The notes below the pieces were generated by a model. The model was given only the letters and a program-made list of their open reading frames with translations, had not been told where the DNA came from and searched no databases. Shown piece by piece: positions 42,825-51,552 of a stretch of DNA of 64,000 nt; within the stretch, counting starts at the first letter, position 1; every line of letters starts with the position of its first letter. The DNA is from Rhizobium etli_C (GTDB lineage Bacteria; Pseudomonadota; Alphaproteobacteria; Rhizobiales; Rhizobiaceae): the NCBI RefSeq assembly GCF_014198605.1, contig NZ_JACIHU010000005.1. The stretch is one strand, 5' to 3'. The position numbers were made by a program, and so were the translations under genes.

Positions 42825-44351
42825 TTACGCGGCAGCCTTCCTTTTCAGCCCGGCGGCGTAGCGCATAATCTCCTGCTCGGAGATCTCGTCTCCCTCGAGT
42901 ACGCCGACGATATGCCCTTCGCGCATCACCGCCACCCGCGTGCAGAGCCCGATGACCTCCGGCATCTCCGAGGAAACGACGATGATCGACCGGCCGTCGC
43001 GGGCGAGCGCCGAGATGAAATGATAGATCTGCTGCTTAGTGCCGACATCGATGCCGCGTGTCGGCTCGTCGATGATGATGATATCGGGATCGGTCTCCAT
43101 GACCTTGGCGAGCAGCAGCTTCTGCTGGTTCCCGCCCGACATGCGGCCGGCGACGATATTGCCGTCGCGAACCCTGATGTCGAAGCGTCGCTTGGCCTTC
43201 GCCAGCGCCGCCGCTTCGCTGCTTGGGTTGAGATAGCCATGGAGAGAATGCCGTCCGAGGGACTGCAGCGTCAGATTGGCCGTCATGCCGGAGCGCAGCA
43301 GCAGGCCCTTCGACTTGCGGTCCTTGGTCATGTAGGCAAGGCCGCAGCGATTGGCGGCATGCACGTCGCCGGAGGGAACAGTTTGCCCCTTGATGACCAC
43401 CTCGCCCTCAAGGCGGGTTCGCAGGCCGGCGATCGCCTCCATCAATTCAGTGCGGCCGGAGCCGATCATCCCGGAGAAACCGATGATCTCGCCCCTGCGC
43501 ACCTCAAAGCTCGCATCCCGGACATAACCCGTCGACACCGAGGAAACCCTGAGGACGACATCCTCGTCGACATCGGGCTCGACCTTGGCGGGATAGAGGC
43601 TGGAGAGCTCGCGGCCGACCATCAGCTGCGCGATCGATTCCCCGTCGAGGATTGATGTCGGCGACGTTTTGATCCACTGGCCGTCGCGCAGCACCGTCAC
43701 CCGATCCGTCAATTCCATCACTTCATCGAGCTTATGGGAGACGAAGACGAAGCTGGTGCCCTGGTCGCGCAGCTTGCGCACCTGCTTGAAGAGCATGCTT
43801 GTCTCTTCCCGCGACAAGACGGCCGTCGGCTCGTCCATGAACACGACGCGCGCATCGCGGCTGATCGCCTTGGCGATCTCGACCATCTGCTTGTCGGCGA
43901 TGGAAAGCGTGCTGATCAGCGCATTCTCATCGACATGCGAACCGAGCACGTCGAGAACCTTGCGTGTCTCGGCGCGCATATATTTGCGGTCGAGCACACC
44001 GAAGCGCGTGACTTCACGCCCGAGGAACAGGCTTTCCGTCACGGTCAGATGTTCGGCGAGATTGAATTCCTGGTGGATGATGACGATGCCGAGCGCTTCC
44101 GCCGCACCGTTGGGCGGCAGGATAACGGGCTGGCCGTCGAGCAGAATCTCGCCGGAGCTCGGCTGCTCGAAGCCGGACAATACCTTGACGAGGGTGGACT
44201 TGCCGGCGCCGTTTTCACCCATCAGCGCATGGATTTCGCCGGCACGGAGATCGAAATTGACGCTGAAGAGCACCTGCACGCCGCTGAAGGATTTGCATAT
44301 GCGTCTTGCGGACAGCACCACGGGTGCGGTGTCGGCGATCTCCACGGTCAT
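42825..44351 (-). CDS. ABC transporter sugar ATP-binding protein (RbsA type, two domains)
   Basis: This 508-residue protein has two nucleotide-binding domains in tandem. The first has Walker A GENGAGKST (about 46-54), the Q-loop, signature STLSIADKQMVEIAKA and VVFMDEPTAVL. The second has the degenerate Walker A GMIGSGRTEL and signature SGGNQQKLLLAKV with IIIIDEPTRGID. This is the usual asymmetry in sugar importers. It is the first gene of the operon; the start at 44351 is five bases after GGGAGG, and an upstream open frame to 44519 would cover the operators. Confidence 0.92.
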   Translation of the reverse strand: MTVEIADTAPVVLSARRICKSFSGVQVLFSVNFDLRAGEIHALMGENGAGKSTLVKVLSGFEQPSSGEILLDGQPVILPPNGAAEALGIVIIHQEFNLAEHLTVTESLFLGREVTRFGVLDRKYMRAETRKVLDVLGSHVDENALISTLSIADKQMVEIAKAISRDARVVFMDEPTAVLSREETSMLFKQVRKLRDQGTSFVFVSHKLDEVMELTDRVTVLRDGQWIKTSPTSILDGESIAQLMVGRELSSLYPAKVEPDVDEDVVLRVSSVSTGYVRDASFEVRRGEIIGFSGMIGSGRTELMEAIAGLRTRLEGEVVIKGQTVPSGDVHAANRCGLAYMTKDRKSKGLLLRSGMTANLTLQSLGRHSLHGYLNPSSEAAALAKAKRRFDIRVRDGNIVAGRMSGGNQQKLLLAKVMETDPDIIIIDEPTRGIDVGTKQQIYHFISALARDGRSIIVVSSEMPEVIGLCTRVAVMREGHIVGVLEGDEISEQEIMRYAAGLKRKAAA

Positions 44352-44496
44352 CATGCCCTCCCCCAAGAGCGCCTTGCATCCGGCAGAACGCACCGGCGCC
44401 GCTCCATCACCTTGAACTAGCGCACATTTCCATTCTGAAAAACCGCTCTCGATCCTCAGAGCTCTGCGCTTGCGGCTCCCGTCCGCTTTGAGCCTT

Positions 44497-44533
44497 ATGT
44501 AAACCTTTACATCAGCCATGTAAAGGTTTACAT
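44497..44533. promoter_or_regulatory. paired LacI operators between the sugar operon and its regulator
   Basis: ATGTAAACCTTTACAT (44497-44512) and ATGTAAAGGTTTACAT (44518-44533) are exact reverse complements of each other. Each is a 7-bp dyad, ATGTAAA/TTTACAT, with a two-base centre. Their centres are 21 bases apart. The position between divergent promoters would let the LacI-family product control both transcripts. Confidence 0.8.
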
Positions 44534-44623
44534 CGTGGATTTATACAGATCCGCTGAAGCTTGCCTTTGACCTCTCGGCGAGTCTGTGTAGTGTCGCGGC
44601 GAACAGCCCCAAGGCAGAGCGCA

Positions 44624-45655
44624 GTGTCGAATTCCACGCCCGCAACAATCGAAGACGTCGCCCGGATCGCCGAGGTCTCCATCGCGACGGTTTCGCGGGC
44701 GATCCACACCCCGGAGAAGGTCGCCAACTCGACGCGGCTTAAAGTCAATCAGGCGATCGCCGTCACCGGCTACACCACCAATGCCATGGCGCGCAGCCTG
44801 AGGCTCGGCCGTTCCAACATGATCCTGGTCGTGGCGCCCGACATCGGCGATCCCAATTTCTCCAATATTCTTGTCGGACTGGAGAATGAGGCGCGCGCCC
44901 ACGGCTACGGCATCCTGATCGGCCACACCCAGAACGACGCCCAGCGTGGCCTGGAATATCTGAAATTCTTCAACTCCAACCAGGCCGCCGGGCTGATCCT
45001 CTTCACCGGCATCCTGCCCTTCGGCCATCAGACGATGACCGCCCGGCTGCCGCCGAGCGTCGGCGTTTTCGAACCGGTCTTCAACGGCGGCATTCCCTAT
45101 GTCGGCGTCGACGATACCGAGGGGGCGCGAAAGGCGGTGGATCTGCTGCTGGCCGAAGGCCATCGCAAGATCGCCTTCATCGGCGATTCGCGCACCCGGC
45201 TTGCCTATGTCAGGCGCCGCATGGGTTACGATGCCGGCCTCGATGCCGCCGGAGTCCCGCCGGATCTCAGGATCGTGCTCGAAGGCGACGGCACGATCGA
45301 AAGCGGCCGGCATGCGGTCGAACAGCTCTTCATGCGGGACACGCTCCCGACCGCCTTCATGTGCGTGAACGACCAGACGGCAATCGGCGTGATGATCGGG
45401 CTCGGCGCGCGGGGCTATGATATTCCGCGGGATTTCTCGGTGACCGGTTTCGACGACGTGCCGCAGGCCGTCTTCATCTCCCCGGCGCTGACGACGATCC
45501 GCCAGCCGCGAACGGCGATCGGCAAACAGGCGATGGCGCTGCTGTTGGAACTCTTGTCCGATGGTCGGCCGGCCGAGACGGAAATCCTGCTGCGGCCGGA
45601 TCTGGTGGTTCGAAACTCCGTTTCCGCACCGTCGCGCCAATGGTTGAAGCGCTGA
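44624..45655 (+). CDS. LacI-family transcriptional regulator of the sugar ABC operon
   Basis: This 343-residue repressor has the HTH TIEDVARIAEVSIATVSRAI (residues 7-26), a hinge region with NAMARSLRLGRSNMILVVAP, and a sugar-responsive domain ending with GFDDVPQAVFISPALTTIRQP, as in PurR/CytR-type members. The start is taken as GTG at 44624, ten bases after AAGG; a TTG at 44561 would add 21 unlikely residues. It is divergent from the sugar ABC operon and shares paired operators with it. Confidence 0.9.
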   Translation: MSNSTPATIEDVARIAEVSIATVSRAIHTPEKVANSTRLKVNQAIAVTGYTTNAMARSLRLGRSNMILVVAPDIGDPNFSNILVGLENEARAHGYGILIGHTQNDAQRGLEYLKFFNSNQAAGLILFTGILPFGHQTMTARLPPSVGVFEPVFNGGIPYVGVDDTEGARKAVDLLLAEGHRKIAFIGDSRTRLAYVRRRMGYDAGLDAAGVPPDLRIVLEGDGTIESGRHAVEQLFMRDTLPTAFMCVNDQTAIGVMIGLGARGYDIPRDFSVTGFDDVPQAVFISPALTTIRQPRTAIGKQAMALLLELLSDGRPAETEILLRPDLVVRNSVSAPSRQWLKR

Positions 45656-45718
45656 AAACGCTATGATAGCCGGCTACAAAGAGCTGCGCCGGCGACCGCT
45701 GGCCGCCGGCGCACCTTA

Positions 45719-47029
45719 TCAGACGTAACGGTTGACGACGTTCTCGAGCAGTTCCTGCTGACCGGATCTCGGCTGCGGGTTGACGCCCTTGGTCTCGACC
45801 CAGTTGCTGATCTCATCCAGCGAGTATTCGCCGCGGAAGAGCTTCTGCGCCTCGGCCGTTTCCCAGCCGGCATAACGATCGGCGAGCGGCTGCGACAGGG
45901 CCTTGTCCTCGATCATTTTGGCGGCGGCCTTCAGGCCGCGGGCGCAGCAATCCATGCCGCCGATATGGCCGATCAAAAGATCTGCCGGATCGAGCGACTG
46001 GCGGCGCAGCTTGGCGTCGAAGTTGGTGCCGCCGGTCTTGAAGCCGCCGCCTGCCAGAACGTGGTAATAGGCAAGCGCCATTTCCGGAACATTGTTCGGG
46101 AACTGGTCGGTGTCCCAGCCGGACTGATAGTCGTTGCGGTTCATATCGATCGAGCCGAAGATGCCGAGCGCATTGGCGAGCGCCAGCTCATGCTCGAAGG
46201 AATGGCCGGCCAGGATCGCATGGCCCTGCTCGATATTGACCTTCACCTCGTTTTCCAGGCCGTGCTTCTTGAGGAAGCCGTAAACGGTCGCGACGTCGTA
46301 GTCATACTGGTGCTTGGTTGGCTCCTGCGGCTTCGGCTCGATCAGGATCGTGCCCTTGAAGCCGATCTTGTGCTTGTATTCGACGACGAGGTTGAGGAAG
46401 CGGCCGAGCTGGTCGAGCTCGCGCTTGAGGTCGGTGTTGAGCAGCGTCTCGTAACCTTCGCGGCCGCCCCAGAGCACGTAGTTCTCACCGCCGAGCTTCT
46501 GCGTGGCGTCGATGCAGGTCTTCACCGTCGCGGCGGCGAAAGCAAAGACATCGGGATCCGGGTTGGTCGCAGCACCCGACATGTAGCGCCGGTTGGAGAA
46601 GAGGTTGGCCGTGCCCCAGAGCAGCTTGGTGCCGGTCGCAGCCTGCTTCTCGGCGAAATAATCGACGATCTCGTTGAGGTTCTTGGTGTTTTCGGCGAAG
46701 TTCTTGCCTTCAGGGCGCACGTCGGCGTCATGGAAGCAGTAATAGGGCGCGCCGAGCAGTGAGAAGAATTCGAAAGCGACGTCGGCCTTGAGCTTGGCAG
46801 CCTTCATCGTGTCTTCGAACCACGGACGCAGGAAGGTCTGGCCGCCGAAGGGATCGCCGCCCGGCCAGGTGAAGGTGTGCCAATAGGCCACCGCGAAGCG
46901 CAGATGGTCTTCCATGCGCTTGCCCATGACGATCTCGTCCGGCTGGTAATGACGGAAGGCCAGCGGATTGGTGCTGTCAGGGCCTTCATATTTGATCTTC
47001 TGGATATCGCCGAAAAATCCGGTGCTCAT
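45719..47029 (-). CDS. xylA: xylose isomerase
   Basis: This 436-residue enzyme converts D-xylose to D-xylulose. His100 and Asp103 in YCFHDADVRPEG are the catalytic pair, and metal ligands are in IEPKPQEPTKHQ and in the later SIDMNRND region. Length and sequence fit the long (type II) xylose isomerases. GGAGA precedes the ATG. It lies downstream of xylB with a palindromic element between, and ends 63 bases from the convergent LacI gene. Confidence 0.97.
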   Translation of the reverse strand: MSTGFFGDIQKIKYEGPDSTNPLAFRHYQPDEIVMGKRMEDHLRFAVAYWHTFTWPGGDPFGGQTFLRPWFEDTMKAAKLKADVAFEFFSLLGAPYYCFHDADVRPEGKNFAENTKNLNEIVDYFAEKQAATGTKLLWGTANLFSNRRYMSGAATNPDPDVFAFAAATVKTCIDATQKLGGENYVLWGGREGYETLLNTDLKRELDQLGRFLNLVVEYKHKIGFKGTILIEPKPQEPTKHQYDYDVATVYGFLKKHGLENEVKVNIEQGHAILAGHSFEHELALANALGIFGSIDMNRNDYQSGWDTDQFPNNVPEMALAYYHVLAGGGFKTGGTNFDAKLRRQSLDPADLLIGHIGGMDCCARGLKAAAKMIEDKALSQPLADRYAGWETAEAQKLFRGEYSLDEISNWVETKGVNPQPRSGQQELLENVVNRYV

Positions 47030-47087
47030 GTCAGGTCTCCTTGGGTTCGTATCTTTTCGAAGTTCTGTATTGTTGGTCTACGCCAGA

Positions 47088-47205
47088 GGCCCCCTCATCC
47101 GCCTGCCGGCACCTTCTCCCCGAGGGGAGAAGAGACTCGGTGCGGCGCCTCTTTTCCCTTCTCCCCTCGGGGAGAAGGTGGCCCGAAGGGTCGGATGAGG
47201 GGGCC
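47088..47205. repeat. rhizobial palindromic intergenic element, copy B
   Basis: This 118-base segment between xylB and xylA is bounded by inverted ends GGCCCCCTCATCC and its complement GGATGAGGGGGCC. It contains two further complementary blocks around CTTCTCCCCGAGGGGAGAAG and CTTCTCCCCTCGGGGAGAAG. The layout is that of the RIME elements of Rhizobiaceae. Folded RNA from it could affect xylB-xylA message stability. Confidence 0.78.
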
Positions 47206-47219
47206 GCTGGCCCAACCTC

Positions 47220-48674
47220 TCAATGCGCCAGCGATTTGATCGCCGGATAAAGCGCCCGGTAACGCGTATAGGCATCCTCGTAAGCGCCGCTCAGCGCCGA
47301 CACCGGTTCGATCGTGCCTGATGTCACCGGCGGCGTGCAGACGGCAATCGGATCGGCACCCGTCGCGGCAATCAGGCCGAGGCGGGCAGCGCCGAAGGCC
47401 GCGCCGAAATCGCCGTCGGCGGGCAAATCGACCGGAACGCCGAGGGCAGTGGCGATCGACGCCAGCCAGTAGCCCGAGCGCGAACCGCCGCCGATCGCCG
47501 TGACGCGGGAGATGCCGGTGCCGGCCGACCGCAGCGCTTCGAGATTGTCGCGGATGGCGAAGGCGACACCTTCGAGCACCGCCTGGGTCAGCACGACGCG
47601 GCTGCTTTCATGTTCCAGCCCGATGAAAGCGCCGCGGATGACGGCATCATTGTGCGGCGTACGCTCGCCGGAGAGATAGGGCAGAAAGGTGACGCCGGTC
47701 GGCGCCTTCAGCGTCTCGCCGAGTTCGCCGGTGAGATCGGCGGCCGACTTGCCGGTCACGCCGGAATGCCAGTTGAGCGCATCGGTGGCCGACAGGATGA
47801 CGCCCATCTGGTGCCAGGTATTCGGCAGCGCGTGGCAGAAGGCATGCACGGCGCTTTCCGGCTTCGGCAGATAGGAGCCGTTGGCGGCAAAAAGCACGCC
47901 GGAGGTGCCAAGCGAGACGAAGGCGGCGCCATCGCTGACGCTTCCCATGCCGCAGGCCGATGCGGCATTGTCGCCCGCGCCGCCGGCAATGACGACATTG
48001 CCCGATATGCCCCACTGTGCCGCGAGTTCGGAGCGTAGTCTGCCGGCCGGTGCCGTGCCTTCGACAAGCGTCGGCATCTGCTCCTCGGAAAGGTGAGTGG
48101 CGGCGAGCAGATCGGACGACCAGGCCCGCTTGCCGGTGTCGAGCCAGGAGGTGCCGGCCGAATCCGACATTTCGGAAATATATTCGCCGGTCAGCCACAG
48201 ACGCAGATAGTCCTTCGGCAGCAGCACCTTGGCGACCTTCGCGAAAATGTCCGGCTCATGCTTCCTGACCCAGGCGAGCTTCGGCGCCGTGAAGCCGGGG
48301 AAAACGATATTGCCGGTCAGTGCGCGGAAGCGCGGATCGGCGTCGAGGGCCGCGGCCTCGACATGACTGCGCGTGTCGTTCCAGAGGATGCAGGGGCGCA
48401 GCAGCTTGTCGGCGGCGTCGATCAGCGTCGCGCCGTGCATCTGGCCGGAAAGGCCGATACCCCTCACCGCGGCAAGCTCTTTCGGGTGTTTCGCCTTGAG
48501 ACCGGCGACGGCCTCTTGCGTGGCGCGCACCCAATGGGCCGGCTCCTGCTCCGACCAGCCGGAATGCGGACGCGAAACGTCGAGCGAACCATTGGCCGAG
48601 CCGACGATCGTCTGATCGCCGTCGATCAGCATCGCCTTGACGCCGGAGGTTCCGAGATCGAGACCGAGATACAT
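47220..48674 (-). CDS. xylB: xylulokinase
   Basis: This 484-residue FGGY-family kinase phosphorylates D-xylulose to xylulose 5-phosphate. The N-terminal phosphate-binding motif is LGLDLGTSGVKAML (residues 3-16), the substrate loop is SGQMHGATLID, and the catalytic aspartate lies in GGAGDNAASACG near 235. The length equals that of the E. coli enzyme. AAGGAG precedes the ATG at 48674. The gene begins 18 bases after the LacI-family regulator stop, so regulator, xylB and xylA are transcribed together. Confidence 0.96.
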   Translation of the reverse strand: MYLGLDLGTSGVKAMLIDGDQTIVGSANGSLDVSRPHSGWSEQEPAHWVRATQEAVAGLKAKHPKELAAVRGIGLSGQMHGATLIDAADKLLRPCILWNDTRSHVEAAALDADPRFRALTGNIVFPGFTAPKLAWVRKHEPDIFAKVAKVLLPKDYLRLWLTGEYISEMSDSAGTSWLDTGKRAWSSDLLAATHLSEEQMPTLVEGTAPAGRLRSELAAQWGISGNVVIAGGAGDNAASACGMGSVSDGAAFVSLGTSGVLFAANGSYLPKPESAVHAFCHALPNTWHQMGVILSATDALNWHSGVTGKSAADLTGELGETLKAPTGVTFLPYLSGERTPHNDAVIRGAFIGLEHESSRVVLTQAVLEGVAFAIRDNLEALRSAGTGISRVTAIGGGSRSGYWLASIATALGVPVDLPADGDFGAAFGAARLGLIAATGADPIAVCTPPVTSGTIEPVSALSGAYEDAYTRYRALYPAIKSLAH

Positions 48675-48692
48675 GGGGTTGCTCCTTTGCCG

Positions 48693-49718
48693 TTACGGCA
48701 GATTGTCTTTCAGGAATATGTCGAGACGGATGCGCTCCTGCGCGTCGATGACTGGGAGCCCGTCCGCCTTGGCTTTCAGCACGCGGATCGCGCTGCGCAC
48801 TTCGTGGCCGGCGTCCTGATTGAGGATCGCATCGATCGTATTGTCGATCAGCGCCGCCCGCGTATAGGTGGTCAGTTCATGGGCGATGACGGTCAGCGTC
48901 CGGTCGACGGCCTTTTCCTTCAGCGCCCGGATGAGGCCGCGATTGCCGGCGCCGAGGCTGTAGACGCCGACAATACCGGCATTCCTGGCAAGCGCGCCGG
49001 CGACGAGCATATGGGCGATCTCCGGATCGTCACGGCCTTCGAGCACCGGCAGGATCGACAGATCGGGAAACTCCTCGGCCATGACTGCGGTGAAGCCCTC
49101 CAGCCGCTCGCGATGGTCGCGCACCAGCATGGACCCGGCGAGCACCGCGATCTCGCCCTTTCGCGGCCCGAGAAAGCGGCCGAGCAGACGTGCGGCCGTG
49201 CGGCCGGCCGCGATATTGTCGACGCCGGCATAATGGTGGCGCAGCGAGCCCGTCAGGTCGGACACCAGCGTGACGATGGGAAAGCCCGCATGCACCAGCC
49301 GGTCGACGATGGCGCGCACCTCAGGTGCATCGGTGGCGACCATGGCAACGCCGCAAGGCTTTTCCTGAGAGAGCTCTTCGAGCACAGCGACGAGAGCGGC
49401 CGGATCGAAGGCCGACACCTCGACGGTGCGAATATCGGTGCGCTCGGCAGCCGAACGGAGGATCGCTTGCCTGATTTCCCCATTAAGCCCGTGCATGAAG
49501 GAATTGTCACTGGCCGGCAGGATGAACACCAGCGGATAGGTGCGGCCCTTGGCGAGATTGGCCGCAGCCACGTCCCTGATATAACCGAGCTCGCGGATCG
49601 CGGTCTCGACCTTTTCGCGGGTGACATGGCGCACACCCGGACGCCGGTTGAGAACCCGGTCGACAGTCGCAAGACTGACCCCGGCAGCGGCAGCGATATC
49701 GTGAACTGTTGGCCTCAT
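48693..49718 (-). CDS. LacI-family regulator of the xylose genes
   Basis: This 341-residue protein has the HTH TVHDIAAAAGVSLATVDRVL (residues 4-23) followed by NRRPGVRHVTREKVETAI and a type-I sugar-binding-like effector domain. The DRVLN form of the recognition helix suggests the subgroup that resembles ribose-binding proteins. Two adjacent ATGs occur at 49721 and 49718; the second is better spaced from AGGAGG. It heads the xylB-xylA transcript and has a near-perfect 22-base palindrome upstream, so it probably represses its own operon until xylose or a derivative is present. Confidence 0.88.
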   Translation of the reverse strand: MRPTVHDIAAAAGVSLATVDRVLNRRPGVRHVTREKVETAIRELGYIRDVAAANLAKGRTYPLVFILPASDNSFMHGLNGEIRQAILRSAAERTDIRTVEVSAFDPAALVAVLEELSQEKPCGVAMVATDAPEVRAIVDRLVHAGFPIVTLVSDLTGSLRHHYAGVDNIAAGRTAARLLGRFLGPRKGEIAVLAGSMLVRDHRERLEGFTAVMAEEFPDLSILPVLEGRDDPEIAHMLVAGALARNAGIVGVYSLGAGNRGLIRALKEKAVDRTLTVIAHELTTYTRAALIDNTIDAILNQDAGHEVRSAIRVLKAKADGLPVIDAQERIRLDIFLKDNLP

Positions 49719-49748
49719 CATTCCTCCTGATGAGACCATTAACGCCAA

Positions 49749-49770
49749 TTTTGATGTACGTAAATCAAAA
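49749..49770. promoter_or_regulatory. operator upstream of the LacI-xylB-xylA operon
   Basis: A 22-base palindrome with ten of eleven pairs matching: outer arms TTTTGAT and ATCAAAA around a TACGTA core. It begins 31 bases upstream of the regulator start and is the only such dyad in the interval. Confidence 0.7.
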
Positions 49771-49880
49771 AATCGAACGGGGTGACTCGCGCATCGCGTT
49801 TCCCCAATCGCCGCCGGCCTGGAGCCGGTCAGCAGGTCGATGATTGGCTGATCGCATAGAGGCTGGAAAACTGCAAACAA

Positions 49881-49905
49881 AAAGGCCCTCCGGAGAGGAC
49901 CTTTT
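49881..49905 (-). terminator. rho-independent terminator after the efflux operon
   Basis: On the minus strand AAAGG-CCTC and GAGG-CCTTT arms pair with one mismatch around a short loop and run into CCTTTTTGTTT, 22 or more bases after the stop of the efflux permease gene. Confidence 0.8.
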
Positions 49906-49926
49906 CATGGGGCGGCAGGCCGGAGG

Positions 49927-51525
49927 TCAGTGGCCGCCACCGCCTCCCCCGCCTTGCGGCGCGGGTTTCTGGATCATCGCGACTCCAAGGATCATCGCGA
50001 CAAAAAGCGCGGTCAGGATCAGGAAGACATCGCTGAAAGACAGGATGACCGCCTGTTTGGTGGCAAGCCCGACCATCTGCTTGATCGCGACCGAGGCGCC
50101 GTCCATGCCGTAGCTGTTGAAATTGGCGGCCATGTTGTTCATCTGGTCGATCGCCGCCGGATTGCCCCAGTCGATATTTTCCCGCAGCCGCTCGTAATGC
50201 ACGTCCTGCCGGTTGGTGAGCACGGTATTGATGACGGCAAGGCCGACGGCGCCGCCGAGGTTTCTGGTCAGGTTGAACAGGCCGGACGCGCCGCGAATGC
50301 GCGAAGGCGGCATCGTGCCGAGGGCGATATTGTTGATCGGCACCATGCACATCATCAGCCCGAAGCCGCGCAGGATCTGCGGGATGAAGAGCTCGTAGAA
50401 GTCCCAGTCCGCTGTCAGATGGATCATGATGTAGGTGCCGGCGGCGAAGCTGACGAAGCCGATCACCATCATCAGGCGCAGGTCCATCTTGGTCGACAGC
50501 CGGCCGGCGATCGGCGCGGTGACGAACATCGCAAGGCCGGAGACGAACATCGTCTCGCCGATCATCAGCGAGTCATAGCCGCGGATGCGGCCGAGATAGA
50601 CGGGATAGATATAAGTGAGGCCATAGAGGCCGATACCCATGACGAAGGAGAACACCGAGCCGAAGGAGAAATTCCGGTTGGCAAAGGCCTTGAGGTCGAC
50701 GACGGGGAAATCCACCGTGAAGGCGCGATAGAAGAAGACGATGGCCGCAGCTCCGGAGGCGACGGCGGCAATCGCGATGGAACTGTCGTTGAACCAGTCG
50801 TTGGAATTGCCCTCTTCGAGCACGTATTCCAGCGCCCCGAGGAACACGCCCATCGAGACCAGTCCCCACCAGTCGAACTTTTTGAACAGCGACAGTTCCG
50901 GCTTGTCGAAATCGATGAAGTTCCAGGTGACGATGGTGACGATGATGCCGGGAATGATGTTGACCAGGAACAGCCAATGCCAGGAGAAGGCGTGGCTGAG
51001 ATAGCCGCCGACCGTCGGGCCGATCGTCGGTGCGAGCGTCGCGATCAGGCCGATGATCGGCGAGACGATGCTGCGCTTCGACGGCGGGAAGATCGTGAAG
51101 GCAGCCGCGAAGACGGATGGGATCATGCCACCGCCGATGAAGCCCTGAATGGCGCGGTAGACGATCATCTGGTCGATATTCGTCGCCGTTGCCGCCAGCG
51201 CGCTCGCCATGGTGAAACCTGCCGCCGAGATCGCGAAGAGATAGCGCGTGGAGATGATGCGCGCCAGCGTGCCCGACAGCGGGATCATGATCACTTCAGC
51301 GATCAGATAGGCCGTCTGCACCCAGCCGATCTCGTCCGAGCCGGCCGAAAGGCCGGCCTGGATTTCCGCAAGCGAGGCCGAGACGATCTGGATGTCGAGG
51401 ATCGACATGAACATGCCGACCACCATCGCGAAGAAGGCGATGAGCTTCTTCGGATCCATGCGATCCTCAGCATAGGCAGGTAACGCCGGAATCGTCCCCG
51501 CTGTTGCTGTCGCGCTTCCGGCCAT
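49927..51525 (-). CDS. MFS multidrug efflux permease, DHA2 family (EmrB-like)
   Basis: This 532-residue protein has 14 predicted membrane helices and DHA2 motifs such as LDIQIVSASLAEIQAGL in the first helix and GWVQTAYLIAEVIMIPLSGTLA (motif A region near residue 65-90). It exports hydrophobic compounds using the proton gradient, together with the periplasmic adaptor encoded upstream. The C-terminus ends in a glycine-rich stretch (GGGGGGGH). GAGG precedes the ATG; a second ATG (MDPKKL, codon 23) is possible. It is the second gene of the operon, 27 bases after the adaptor gene. Confidence 0.93.
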   Translation of the reverse strand: MAGSATATAGTIPALPAYAEDRMDPKKLIAFFAMVVGMFMSILDIQIVSASLAEIQAGLSAGSDEIGWVQTAYLIAEVIMIPLSGTLARIISTRYLFAISAAGFTMASALAATATNIDQMIVYRAIQGFIGGGMIPSVFAAAFTIFPPSKRSIVSPIIGLIATLAPTIGPTVGGYLSHAFSWHWLFLVNIIPGIIVTIVTWNFIDFDKPELSLFKKFDWWGLVSMGVFLGALEYVLEEGNSNDWFNDSSIAIAAVASGAAAIVFFYRAFTVDFPVVDLKAFANRNFSFGSVFSFVMGIGLYGLTYIYPVYLGRIRGYDSLMIGETMFVSGLAMFVTAPIAGRLSTKMDLRLMMVIGFVSFAAGTYIMIHLTADWDFYELFIPQILRGFGLMMCMVPINNIALGTMPPSRIRGASGLFNLTRNLGGAVGLAVINTVLTNRQDVHYERLRENIDWGNPAAIDQMNNMAANFNSYGMDGASVAIKQMVGLATKQAVILSFSDVFLILTALFVAMILGVAMIQKPAPQGGGGGGGH

Positions 51526-51552
51526 CGGACCACCTCCGCCTTGTCTAAAGGC

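Noticed and set aside
45685..45713. 10-bp inverted repeat between the convergent LacI gene and xylA, considered as a terminator
   Set aside because: The stem is strong but neither strand has a T-rich tail; it may still be a rho-dependent or pausing structure, so it was not called.
48093..51483. Long + strand frames of 545 and 517 codons opposite xylB/LacI and the efflux permease
   Set aside because: They are antisense shadows of high-GC genes; the minus-strand proteins have complete catalytic or transport motifs and good ribosome-binding sites.
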